From NCBI GenBank assembly GCA_030671095.1, contig DAOVAK010000228.1:1-5472 (forward strand): DNA of 5,472 nucleotides, in the 5' to 3' direction. The notes under the pieces were generated by a model, which was given only the letters and a program-made list of their open reading frames with translations, was not told the DNA's origin and did not search any database. The translations under genes and the position numbers were made by a program. Shown here piece after piece: positions 1-5,461 of the stretch; within the stretch, counting starts at the first letter, position 1, and every line of letters starts with the position of its first letter. The stretch comes from Deltaproteobacteria bacterium. Lineage in GTDB: Bacteria; Desulfobacterota; DSM-4660; Desulfatiglandales; HGW-15.

Positions 1-1284
1 GGACGGCCCAATGTGGGGAAATCGACCCTCTTTAATCGTCTCTCCAAGTCAAGAGATGCCCTTGTGGACGACGAACCGGGTATAACAAGGGATCGTCTCT
101 ACGCCTATATCCGTTGGGAAGACACGCCACTGACGATCATCGATACTGGGGGTTTTGATGATTCAGACCACGAACCCCTTATAAAACAAGTCAGGAAACA
201 GGTGTTAAAGGCCATAGAGGAGGCGGACATAATCATTTTTATGGTCGATGGCCGTCAGGGCATAATGCAGGGGGATGAAGACATAGCGGATTTGATGCGT
301 CGGTCCCAAAAGAAGGTGTTTCTAGTGGTCAACAAGATTGACGGGCCTGAACACGATCATTTAGTCAATGACTTCTTTGGCTTGGGGATGGAGGATGCCT
401 ACCCCGTTTCTGCTGCCCACGGTTACGGCGTGAAGGCCCTCATGGAGAATGTGGCCTATGATCTACCCAAGGATGAACCTGAGAAGGAAGATAACGGTCG
501 AATTCGGGTGGCTATATTGGGAAGGCCCAATGTGGGCAAGTCATCTCTAATAAATCGCATCTTGGGCTTTGAACGGCTATTGGTAAGCGAACTGCCAGGG
601 ACTACGCGCGATTCTGTAGATACGCTTTTTAGTTGGCACGGTAAGGAATACCTCTTGATAGATACAGCTGGCATCAGGAGAAAAGGGCGAGTCAAAGAAA
701 AGATAGAAAAATTCTCCATGATTAAGGCCCTCAGAAGTCTTGAGCGATGTCATGTGGCCGTGATCCTCCTGGATGCGGCAGCCGGCATTGCAGAACAAGA
801 CGCCCGAATCTGTGGTTATGCCTTTGAGCGCGGACGGGGTCTTATCCTTGCGTTGAACAAGTGGGACCTGGTGAAAAAAGACGCTGAGAAAAAAAGACTT
901 CTGGATGGTGCTTTAGAACGACAACTCCAATTCGTCTCCTTTGCGCCCAGGATTAACCTTTCAGCCCTTACCGGCGAACGGGTGAAAAAACTGTTTGAGA
1001 GAATTGATCTCCTGTACGATCAATTTTGCAAAAGGTTAAGCACAGGGGCGGTCAACAGGGCCTTGGAGGATATGACTCGAAGAAATCCCCCGCCAAGAAT
1101 CGGCCGGGGAAGTCTGAAGTTTTATTATGGGACTCAGACCCGCATTAGGCCTCCCACTTTTCTGGTTTTCGCAAATAGACCTGATAAGATCCATTTCTCC
1201 TATAAACGATTCATGGTGAATCAATTCAGAGAAATACTTGATCTTACTCACATACCTATAAGGCTGATATTCAGGAAGAGATGA
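1..1284 (+). CDS. der: Ribosome-assembly GTPase Der (EngA), 5'-truncated by the window edge
   Basis: Der is an essential GTPase with two consecutive G domains and a C-terminal KH-like domain that acts in maturation of the 50S ribosomal subunit. The frame is open from base 1, giving 427 visible residues; the missing part is only about ten residues, because the window opens on the first P-loop. Counting from base 1, G domain 1 shows GRPNVGKS (1-8), GITRDR (27-32), DTGG (48-51), NKID (111-114) and SAAHG (137-141). An acidic linker (about 156-166) leads to G domain 2 with GRPNVGKS (174-181), PGTTRD (199-204), DTAG (221-224), NKWD (286-289) and SALTG (321-325). The KH-like domain covers about 345-427 and ends in the usual basic tail, IRLIFRKR. 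All nucleotide-binding motifs are intact and there is no frameshift. The GTG at base 13 is a valine codon inside the P-loop and cannot be the start. The next gene lies 184 bp downstream. Confidence 0.98.
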   Translation, partial: GRPNVGKSTLFNRLSKSRDALVDDEPGITRDRLYAYIRWEDTPLTIIDTGGFDDSDHEPLIKQVRKQVLKAIEEADIIIFMVDGRQGIMQGDEDIADLMRRSQKKVFLVVNKIDGPEHDHLVNDFFGLGMEDAYPVSAAHGYGVKALMENVAYDLPKDEPEKEDNGRIRVAILGRPNVGKSSLINRILGFERLLVSELPGTTRDSVDTLFSWHGKEYLLIDTAGIRRKGRVKEKIEKFSMIKALRSLERCHVAVILLDAAAGIAEQDARICGYAFERGRGLILALNKWDLVKKDAEKKRLLDGALERQLQFVSFAPRINLSALTGERVKKLFERIDLLYDQFCKRLSTGAVNRALEDMTRRNPPPRIGRGSLKFYYGTQTRIRPPTFLVFANRPDKIHFSYKRFMVNQFREILDLTHIPIRLIFRKR

Positions 1285-1297
1285 GTCAGGGCGTTGG

Positions 1298-1387
1298 CCG
1301 GTTTTGCCCGTTCAGCCCGTTTGCCCGTGCTCTATTCTGCCTCGAACGCCAAACTGGCAAACCGGCTAACCGGTTAACGGGAAAACC
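1298..1387. repeat. Imperfect inverted array of about 8-bp units in the der downstream spacer
   Basis: The right arm (1356-1387) reads as four degenerate 8-bp units: ggcaaacc, ggctaacc, ggttaacg, ggaaaacc. The left arm (about 1300-1328), read on the opposite strand, gives gggcaaac, gggctgaac, gggcaaaacc, so the two arms are imperfect inverted copies. A spacer of about 24 bases separates them. The clearest pairing is ggttttgcccgtt (1300-1312) with aacgggaaaacc (1376-1387), with one bulged base. A transcript leaving der could fold here into a long hairpin, but no T-run follows, so a classical intrinsic terminator is not supported. It may be an RNA-stabilising structure or a decayed dispersed repeat. 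Confidence 0.55.
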
Positions 1388-1453
1388 AATGGAGTCAGCC
1401 TCACCCTTGGGATAAACGTGGTGGCATATATTTGTTATTGAAGAAGGAGATCC

Positions 1454-1458
1454 CGGAG
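1454..1458 (+). promoter_or_regulatory. Probable ribosome binding site of the CGCP-motif gene
   Basis: The sequence cggag ends 10 bases before the ATG at 1469. A stronger match, aaggaga (1444-1450), lies 18 bases upstream of that ATG, too far for normal use. In the gene's frame a TGA at 1439-1441 closes the reading frame, and no ATG, GTG or TTG lies between it and 1469. The ATG at 1469 is therefore the earliest possible start; ATG at 1484 is the only nearby alternative. Confidence 0.45.
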
Positions 1459-1468
1459 CAAGATTATT

Positions 1469-1858
1469 ATGGAAAAGGAATGGATGGAAAAATTCTCCAA
1501 CAAAGGGGAGTTGATCAGACTGGTTCAGGACATGCTGGGATGCGGGTGCCCTATGGAAGTCTTTGAACATATTCAGATGGAATGGATAAGGACAAATGAG
1601 ATCTCCATGCTTCAACTGATACTGGGAAACAAATTGCTGGTATGGATTGTGGACAGCGTGAAGATAGATAGACTTAAAGATATCGCCTCCAGACTACTGG
1701 AGCGGGGCCGTATTCAAAGGGACAGCCGAAGGCTAAATCGCTTCCGCCTTGTGTTGGTGGGAGAGGTTCTCGAGCCTGAGGCCGAGGAATTGCAAAAGCT
1801 TCCAGAAACAAAACATGATAAGGTGCATCTACACGTCTTGCCACAGCTTTTTGAATAG
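1469..1858 (+). CDS. Uncharacterised 129-residue protein with GCGCP and HLHV motifs
   Basis: I cannot give this protein a named family or function. It is 129 residues, soluble, with no signal peptide or convincing membrane segment. It opens with a charged helix (about 1-22), followed by GCGCP at 24-28 (Cys25 and Cys27) and VFEHI (31-35). A probable strand-helix-strand core follows: NKLLVWIVD (54-62), a helix around 66-81, then RRLNRFRLVLVGEV (87-100). The end carries KVHLHVLPQLFE with His120 and His122. From memory, small proteins with an N-terminal CGCP(x)EVF motif, a central NRFRLV and a C-terminal HLHV recur in sulfate-reducing and related bacteria, which supports a real conserved gene. 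The CxC pair and HxH pair could together bind a metal; that is inference. The gene sits 184 bp after der and 264 bp before the cyclophilin-like gene, both on the same strand, so its transcription could be independent. Confidence 0.8.
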   Translation: MEKEWMEKFSNKGELIRLVQDMLGCGCPMEVFEHIQMEWIRTNEISMLQLILGNKLLVWIVDSVKIDRLKDIASRLLERGRIQRDSRRLNRFRLVLVGEVLEPEAEELQKLPETKHDKVHLHVLPQLFE

Positions 1859-1972
1859 GTAATAAGAGAACAAATCATAGAGACACACCACTCCCGCTTG
1901 ACAAATTGCCCTATATTCAATAGGTAGGCGTCAATCAAGATGGTTCTTTTCCCAGCAATCGGCGGCATGTTC

Positions 1973-2022
1973 ACCCGCCAAGGCGCTGTGGCGGGTTAAC
2001 CCGCCAACGAACTATGGCGGGT
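1973..2022. repeat. Tandem double hairpin made of four alternating copies of an 8-mer
   Basis: The 8-mer acccgcca occurs at 1973-1980 and 1999-2006, and its exact reverse complement tggcgggt at 1989-1996 and 2015-2022. Both loops are 8 bases (1981-1988 and 2007-2014) and the two stem-loops are separated by only two bases, giving a direct repeat with a 26-bp period. The two middle copies also form a perfect 16-bp palindrome, ggcgggttaacccgcc, at 1990-2005, so a different pairing is possible. The structure lies about 100 bp upstream of the cyclophilin-like gene. It could be a leader RNA structure, a dimeric operator or a dispersed palindromic element. No T-run follows. Confidence 0.7.
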
Positions 2023-2068
2023 AAAATGCCACCCTACAGGCAGGGGCCGATCTCATGTCCCACCGCCT

Positions 2069-2082
2069 ATGCGTACACGCAT
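2069..2082. promoter_or_regulatory. Short inverted repeat ATGCGT-AC-ACGCAT upstream of the cyclophilin-like gene
   Basis: Two perfect 6-bp arms are separated by two bases, ending 40 bp before the ATG at 2123. As RNA it can form at most a 5-bp stem with a four-base loop, so a protein-binding operator half-site pair is at least as plausible. The arm happens to begin with an in-frame ATG, which lengthens the open frame by 18 residues, but that start has no good ribosome binding site. A chance palindrome cannot be excluded. Confidence 0.25.
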
Positions 2083-2122
2083 TTTAAAGTATTCAATCAA
2101 AAATATCTTGAGGTCTTGGATG

Positions 2123-2497
2123 ATGAAAATAGGAATAACTGTTGGGGATTTGTCTATGGAAGCTGAGTTGAACGATTCTCCCACTGCCAAGAAAGTGGCA
2201 GAGGCCCTGCCCATAACGACCTCCTTCAGTACCTGGGGTGAAGAGATCTATTTTTCCATTCCGGTCCAGGCCCAACTGGATGACACCGCCCGAGAGGTAG
2301 TGGAATTGGGAGACTTAGGTTACTGGCCCTCAGGGAGTGCGTTCTGCATTTTTTTCGGCCAGACGCCCATGAGCGAACCTGGAAAAATCGTTCCGGCCAG
2401 CGCGGTCAATATCATCGGTAAGGTGATCGGGGATGCCACAAAATTCAAAGAGGTTATGGGCGAAAGGGAAGTGACGTTGGAACCAATGGTTCCATAG
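2123..2497 (+). CDS. Cyclophilin-like (TM1367-type) small protein
   Basis: The 124-residue product resembles the cyclophilin-like family that includes Thermotoga TM1367: small beta-barrel proteins with the peptidyl-prolyl isomerase fold but no demonstrated enzymatic role for most members. Visible features are a starting strand MKIGITVGD (1-9), MEAELNDSPTAKKVAEALP (12-30, the conserved strand-turn-helix), STWGEEIYF (36-44), VELGDLGYWPSGSAFCIFFGQTP (60-82, the family's most characteristic stretch) and IVPASAVNIIGKVIGD (89-104). The start at 2123 is chosen because gagg (2110-2113) lies 9 bases upstream and family proteins begin with MKI-like residues; the adjacent ATG at 2120 would add one Met. 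An ATG at 2069 in the same frame would add 18 residues unlike the family. The gene is convergent with recD2, whose stop lies 54 bp away. Its physiological substrate or ligand is unknown. Confidence 0.88.
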   Translation: MKIGITVGDLSMEAELNDSPTAKKVAEALPITTSFSTWGEEIYFSIPVQAQLDDTAREVVELGDLGYWPSGSAFCIFFGQTPMSEPGKIVPASAVNIIGKVIGDATKFKEVMGEREVTLEPMVP

Positions 2498-2510
2498 GGG
2501 GAAGGTGTCA

Positions 2511-2536
2511 GGTCTCAACTTTCAGGACTTGAGACC
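2511..2536. terminator. Hairpin between convergent genes, possible bidirectional terminator
   Basis: A perfect 8-bp stem, ggtctcaa (2511-2518) with ttgagacc (2529-2536), encloses a 10-base loop. It lies 14 bp after the stop of the cyclophilin-like gene and 16 bp after the stop of recD2 on the other strand, which is where a shared terminator is expected. Neither strand has a T-run after the stem, so it is not a canonical rho-independent terminator; it may instead protect 3' ends. Confidence 0.45.
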
Positions 2537-2551
2537 CCAACATTGAATTTC

Positions 2552-4777
2552 TCAGGAGCGCTTCAGTCTTTCAGCCAGATAGGTATGCCTCCTCATTATT
2601 CTGTCATTTCTTACCCCTATGGCAAGGGCCTCTTTGCTTCCCACCATAACGACCAACTTCTTTCCTCTCGTCACTGCCGTGTATATCAAGTTCCTCTGAA
2701 GGAGTACATAATGCTGCGACAGGATGGGGATAACAATGGCCTGATACTCACTCCCCTGTGACTTGTGGACGGAGATTGCATAGGCGAGTGCCACTTCATC
2801 TAGTTCCAAGTAGTTATAGGGAACCGGTATTCCATCAAAGGTTATGGTGACTTGCTGACTCTCCTGATCCATGGAGGTGATTCTTCCTATGTCCCCATTG
2901 AATACTTCCTTTTCATAGTTGTTTCTTGTCTGCATAACCTTGTCTTTCAAGCGAAATACCCTTTCACCTTTCGCTATCTGCACTTTCGACGGGTTCAGGG
3001 CTTCCTGCAGTTTCATATTCAGATTTGCTGCGCCCACCACGCCCTTATGCATGGGGGAGAGCACCTGAACGTCATCTATGGGATGAAAGGTGAAACGTTT
3101 GGGGATACGTTCACATACCAGCTCAATGATGATACCAAGGGCTTGCTCAGGATCATCCTGCTCAATGAAATAGAAATCTTCCAGGCTCTCTTTGGCTGGT
3201 TTGAGCTTTGGCATAACCCCATTGTTAATCTTGTGGGCATTGACAATGATCAGGCTCTCCCCAGCTTGTCTGAAGATCTCTTTCAGCTCCACCACGGGGA
3301 CCACATTTGATCTGATGATGTCTTTAAGGACACTGCCTGGGCCCACAGAGGGTAGCTGGTTCACATCTCCAACCATAACCAGGGTGGCCTCTGCGGGTAC
3401 CGCCTTGAGTAGATGGTACATGAGGATGGTATCCACCATGGAGACCTCGTCCAGGATGAGAACATCCACTTCCAGCGGATGATCATGGTTTCGCTGAAAA
3501 CCTCCTTTCTGGAAGCTGTATTCGAGCATTCTGTGGATGGTTCTCGCTGGATAACCGGTTGCCTCGCTCATCCGCTTAGATGCCCGCCCAGTGGGAGCGG
3601 CCAGGAGAATTCTGGCACCAACCGCCCTGTAGATTTTGATAACCGCGTTGATAATTGTGGTCTTTCCTGTACCAGGCCCCCCCGTGATCACCATGACCTT
3701 ATCGGATATGGCCTGCTTCACCGCCTCAATCTGTTTGGGGGCCAACTCCAGATTGATTTTCCCCTGGACCCATTGAATGGCCTTATCCTTGTCCATCTTG
3801 CGGGTCCTTTTTGGTGAGGAAATCAACCGCGCGAAATATTTGGCAATGCCCGTTTCAGAGGTGTAGAATCGTGCCAGATAGACCGCCTTTTTATTGGGGA
3901 CAAATTCCTCCAGTTCCAGATTAAGATCCTCCGTAATAACCTTTCCATCATAGGCAATGTTGCCAAAGGCTTTGAGGATAACCTCTCGATCCACCTCCAG
4001 GATTTCTTTGCACTTCTCGATTAAGCGCTCGTAAGGATAATACACATGGCCATCATCTGAGAGCTGCGCAAGCACGTACAAGATTCCCGCCTCTGCTCTG
4101 ACAGGAGCGCTTTTCTCAAAACCGAGTTTCTCCGCGATTCTGTCAGCGGTCTGAAATCCGACGCCATGGATGTCAGTGGCCAGGGTATAAGGATTCCTCT
4201 TCAATACCGAGATGGAATTGTGTCCATATCGTTTAAAGATTTTCGTTGCATATGCTGAACTCACGCCGTGGCCCTGGAGAAAAATCATGACTTCTCTAAT
4301 ATCTTTCTGGTCTTCCCACGCCCTTCTTATCATGCCCACACGTTGACGGCCGATTCCCTCAACCTTCTCAAGTTCCTCTATACGATTATCGATAATTTCA
4401 AGCGTCTTTTCTCCAAATTTCTCCACTATTCGAGAGGCCATTACAGACCCTATCCCCTTTATGAGACCGGATCCAAGATACCTTCTAATGCCTTCAAGGG
4501 AGGAGGGGACAACGGTGCGATAACTTATCACCTTGAACTGTCGCCCGAACTTGGGGTGGTCCATCCAGGCACCCTTCATCGTTAATAATTCACCTGGCGT
4601 AGGCGCTATGAGTTTGCCCACGGCAGTTATGGGTTCTGAATATCCGGTGACTTTTATCCTGGCAACGGTGTATCCGGTCTCCTCATTGGTGTAAGTGATC
4701 CGCTCAATCTGTCCCTCAAGCTCATTGACGGATGATCTGTCCAATTTGGTTTGCCTGCTATTTGATCGAGGTATCAT
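2552..4777 (-). CDS. recD2: RecD2/YrrC-type ATP-dependent DNA helicase
   Basis: RecD2 is a superfamily 1B 5'-3' DNA helicase found mostly in bacteria without RecBCD, where it is linked to DNA repair and replication-fork maintenance. The 741-residue length is normal for the family. In order: a non-conserved tail (1-17); an OB-like N-terminal domain (about 19-90, starting LEGQIERITYTNEETGYTVA); helix-hairpin-helix segments at about 102-130, 139-150 and 203-219; then the motor. Motor motifs are a Q-like PKQIEAV (347-353), Walker A GGPGTGKT (366-373), APTGRASKRM (394-403), Walker B DEVSMVD (443-449), GDVNQLPSVGPG (470-481), IFRQ (501-504), VMQTRNNYEKEVFNGD (614-629, the start of the SH3-like insert), HKSQGSEY (671-678) and YTAVTRGKK (699-707) with the arginine finger. 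All are intact. The ATG at 4777 is the first in-frame Met but has no clear Shine-Dalgarno; a TTG at residue 12 is a weaker alternative. It is transcribed towards the cyclophilin-like gene. The upstream side carries a heptad repeat and a MITE. Confidence 0.97.
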   Translation of the reverse strand: MIPRSNSRQTKLDRSSVNELEGQIERITYTNEETGYTVARIKVTGYSEPITAVGKLIAPTPGELLTMKGAWMDHPKFGRQFKVISYRTVVPSSLEGIRRYLGSGLIKGIGSVMASRIVEKFGEKTLEIIDNRIEELEKVEGIGRQRVGMIRRAWEDQKDIREVMIFLQGHGVSSAYATKIFKRYGHNSISVLKRNPYTLATDIHGVGFQTADRIAEKLGFEKSAPVRAEAGILYVLAQLSDDGHVYYPYERLIEKCKEILEVDREVILKAFGNIAYDGKVITEDLNLELEEFVPNKKAVYLARFYTSETGIAKYFARLISSPKRTRKMDKDKAIQWVQGKINLELAPKQIEAVKQAISDKVMVITGGPGTGKTTIINAVIKIYRAVGARILLAAPTGRASKRMSEATGYPARTIHRMLEYSFQKGGFQRNHDHPLEVDVLILDEVSMVDTILMYHLLKAVPAEATLVMVGDVNQLPSVGPGSVLKDIIRSNVVPVVELKEIFRQAGESLIIVNAHKINNGVMPKLKPAKESLEDFYFIEQDDPEQALGIIIELVCERIPKRFTFHPIDDVQVLSPMHKGVVGAANLNMKLQEALNPSKVQIAKGERVFRLKDKVMQTRNNYEKEVFNGDIGRITSMDQESQQVTITFDGIPVPYNYLELDEVALAYAISVHKSQGSEYQAIVIPILSQHYVLLQRNLIYTAVTRGKKLVVMVGSKEALAIGVRNDRIMRRHTYLAERLKRS

Positions 4778-4796
4778 CTTTGCGATTGCTATGGAT

Positions 4797-4824
4797 GTTA
4801 TTCGTTATCAGTTATTTGTTATTT
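4797..4824. repeat. Heptanucleotide tandem repeat, four units, directly upstream of recD2
   Basis: Four consecutive 7-bp units read gttattc, gttatca, gttattt, gttattt. The array begins 20 bp upstream of the recD2 ATG, in its presumed leader or promoter. Degenerate heptads of this kind are known as short tandemly repeated repetitive sequences in several bacterial groups; their role is unknown. Unit-number variation here could shift the spacing between promoter and gene. Confidence 0.7.
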
Positions 4825-4836
4825 GAAGAAGATGTC

Positions 4837-4867
4837 GCCCTCATCTCATGTAGTTACTACTGAGGGC
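4837..4867. repeat. 7-bp stem-loop between the heptad array and the MITE
   Basis: gccctca (4837-4843) is the exact reverse complement of tgagggc (4861-4867). The 17-base loop contains an 11-base odd palindrome, gtagttactac (4850-4860). On the plus strand the stem is followed by an A-run; on the minus strand the corresponding T-run precedes it, so it does not fit a terminator in either direction. It could be an operator or leader structure for recD2, or chance. Confidence 0.35.
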
Positions 4868-4876
4868 AAAAAATAG

Positions 4877-4884
4877 GTTACATC
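4877..4884. repeat. Left copy of the 8-bp target-site duplication GTTACATC
   Basis: This octamer is identical to 5182-5189 and directly abuts the left terminal inverted repeat of the element. It is read as the host target sequence duplicated on insertion. Confidence 0.75.
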
Positions 4885-5181
4885 GTAATACTTTAGCCAT
4901 TTGAAAAGCCTCCGGGCTAAGCGGCATTCTCTGGAGTGGCCAAAAAATTTGCCCGGTGTCTTTAAGTATGGCGCACAAAGGAAGGTAGCTCTGAGGCCCT
5001 GTTCTGTCACCATTGAACTTGGCCTGGTCTCTGTTTGGACGGCCTGTGTGCGCAGGCGTCAGGGCAAGGGAGCCCCCGGAAGAAACCGTGCACAGAAGGC
5101 TTGGTTTTTGGCCACTCCAGAGAACCCCGCTCAGCCCGCCAAGAGTTTTTGCACGGTTGTTTCAAGAGGCTAAAATGTTAC
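4885..5181. mobile_element. MITE-like non-autonomous element, 297 bp, probably IS66-mobilised
   Basis: The terminal inverted repeats are 4885-4906 and 5160-5181, 22 bp each with 18 matches; both ends begin GTAA and share the core TTTAGCC followed by TTGAAA. Perfect 8-bp direct repeats, GTTACATC, lie immediately outside both ends. No transposase is encoded. Known biology: IS66-family elements have ends starting GTAA and make 8-bp duplications, so trans-mobilisation by an IS66 transposase is the best guess. An internal, longer inverted repeat (4914-4946 with 5105-5137) makes the element highly foldable. A 90-codon frame starting at TTG 4901 crosses most of it and ends at 5173, but it has no recognisable domain and no good start; it does not resemble the small IS66 accessory protein TnpB as far as I can judge. 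An alternative reading is a structured RNA gene with palindromic ends, but the target duplication favours a transposon. Confidence 0.8.
4914..5137. repeat. Internal 33-bp inverted repeat of the MITE
   Basis: Arms 4914-4946 and 5105-5137 match at 30 of 33 positions. The inner 20 bases are perfect (4927-4946, ttctctggagtggccaaaaa, with 5105-5124). The loop between the arms is 158 bases. The stretch between this stem and the outer terminal repeat is asymmetric: 7 bases on the left (4907-4913), 22 on the right (5138-5159). The inner arms are better conserved than the terminal ones, which suggests the hairpin itself is under selection or is the younger feature. Confidence 0.85.
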
Positions 5182-5189
5182 GTTACATC
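5182..5189. repeat. Right copy of the 8-bp target-site duplication GTTACATC
   Basis: Exact copy of 4877-4884, abutting the right terminal repeat. Removing the element and one copy would restore a continuous sequence reading aggttacatctaataacg. Confidence 0.75.
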
Positions 5190-5206
5190 TAATAACGCCA
5201 ACTTTT

Positions 5207-5295
5207 GTCATTGCGAGCGACCGAAGGGAGCGACGCAATCTCATGGTTAAAACTATTGCAGAGATTGTTTCGTCACTAACGCTCCTCGCAATGAC
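5207..5295. repeat. GTCATTGCGAG palindromic repeat, long unit
   Basis: The outer arms gtcattgcgag (5207-5217) and ctcgcaatgac (5285-5295) are perfect 11-bp inverted copies. The inner arms caatctc (5236-5242) and gagattg (5261-5267) are also complementary, around an 18-base loop. The stretch between outer and inner arms is only loosely complementary. Palindromes with this core (GTCATTGCGAG ... GCAATCTC) are, from memory, dispersed intergenic repeats in many bacterial genomes. They are extragenic, and a short open frame that enters this repeat should not be read as a protein. Confidence 0.8.
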
Positions 5296-5355
5296 AGTTC
5301 TTATGTAATCTTTTTTGTGCTCCCCTTATTTAGACCTTTGAAAATTGTCTGAGTT

Positions 5356-5398
5356 GTCATTGCGACACAGCCTCCAAGTGCGGGGACCTCGCAATGAC
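5356..5398. repeat. GTCATTGCGA palindromic repeat, short unit
   Basis: gtcattgcga (5356-5365) pairs with tcgcaatgac (5389-5398) around a 23-base loop. It has the same outer arm as the longer unit 61 bp to the left but a different and shorter interior, so it is a truncated or variant copy of the same family. Confidence 0.75.
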
Positions 5399-5421
5399 GG
5401 GAAGCTTGATTTTACCCGCCT

Positions 5422-5461
5422 TCGCAGAAAGCCCCGTCCGGAGGGACGGGGATGAATGCGA
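5422..5461. repeat. GC-rich hairpin with symmetric internal loop at the right edge
   Basis: ccccgtcc (5432-5439) pairs with ggacgggg (5444-5451) around the tetraloop ggag. Outside a symmetric 5x5 internal loop (gaaag and atgaa), tcgca (5422-5426) pairs with tgcga (5457-5461). On the minus strand the stem is followed by ctttctg, a weak T-rich stretch, so it could terminate a gene entering from the right. Alternatively it could be the end hairpin of an IS200/IS605-type element lying outside the window. Both readings are speculative. Confidence 0.45.

Noticed and set aside
1286..1615. 109-codon minus-strand open frame across the der spacer and the CGCP gene
   Set aside because: It overlaps the start of a better-supported gene on the other strand and passes through the inverted array, with no domain or start signal.
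1898..1926. Perfect TTGACA (1898-1903) as a -35 box for the cyclophilin-like gene
   Set aside because: At 17-bp spacing the -10 position reads TAGGTA, a poor match, and neighbouring spacings are no better. Possible promoter, but not supported well enough to list.
1714..1974. 86-codon minus-strand open frame at the end of the CGCP gene
   Set aside because: Most of it is antisense to the CGCP-motif gene, it has no recognisable domain, and the remainder runs through the spacer without a supporting signal.
2069..2122. 18-residue upstream extension of the cyclophilin-like protein starting at ATG 2069
   Set aside because: The extension is basic and unlike the family, and it begins inside a palindrome. 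A gagg site fits the ATG at 2123 (or 2120) instead.
2852..3817. Overlapping plus-strand open frames opposite recD2, up to 152 codons
   Set aside because: They lie entirely antisense to conserved helicase motifs of recD2, have no recognisable domains and are explained by the codon use of the real gene.
5035..5250. 71-codon plus-strand open frame from the MITE into the GTCATTGCGAG palindrome
   Set aside because: It runs across the element boundary, the target duplication and a known type of palindromic repeat, with no domain or ribosome binding site. Its C-terminal part is simply translated repeat.
5207..5398. Possible CRISPR array from the repeated GTCATTGCGA motif
   Set aside because: The copies are inverted pairs forming palindromes, not regularly spaced direct repeats with unique spacers, and no cas gene is present.
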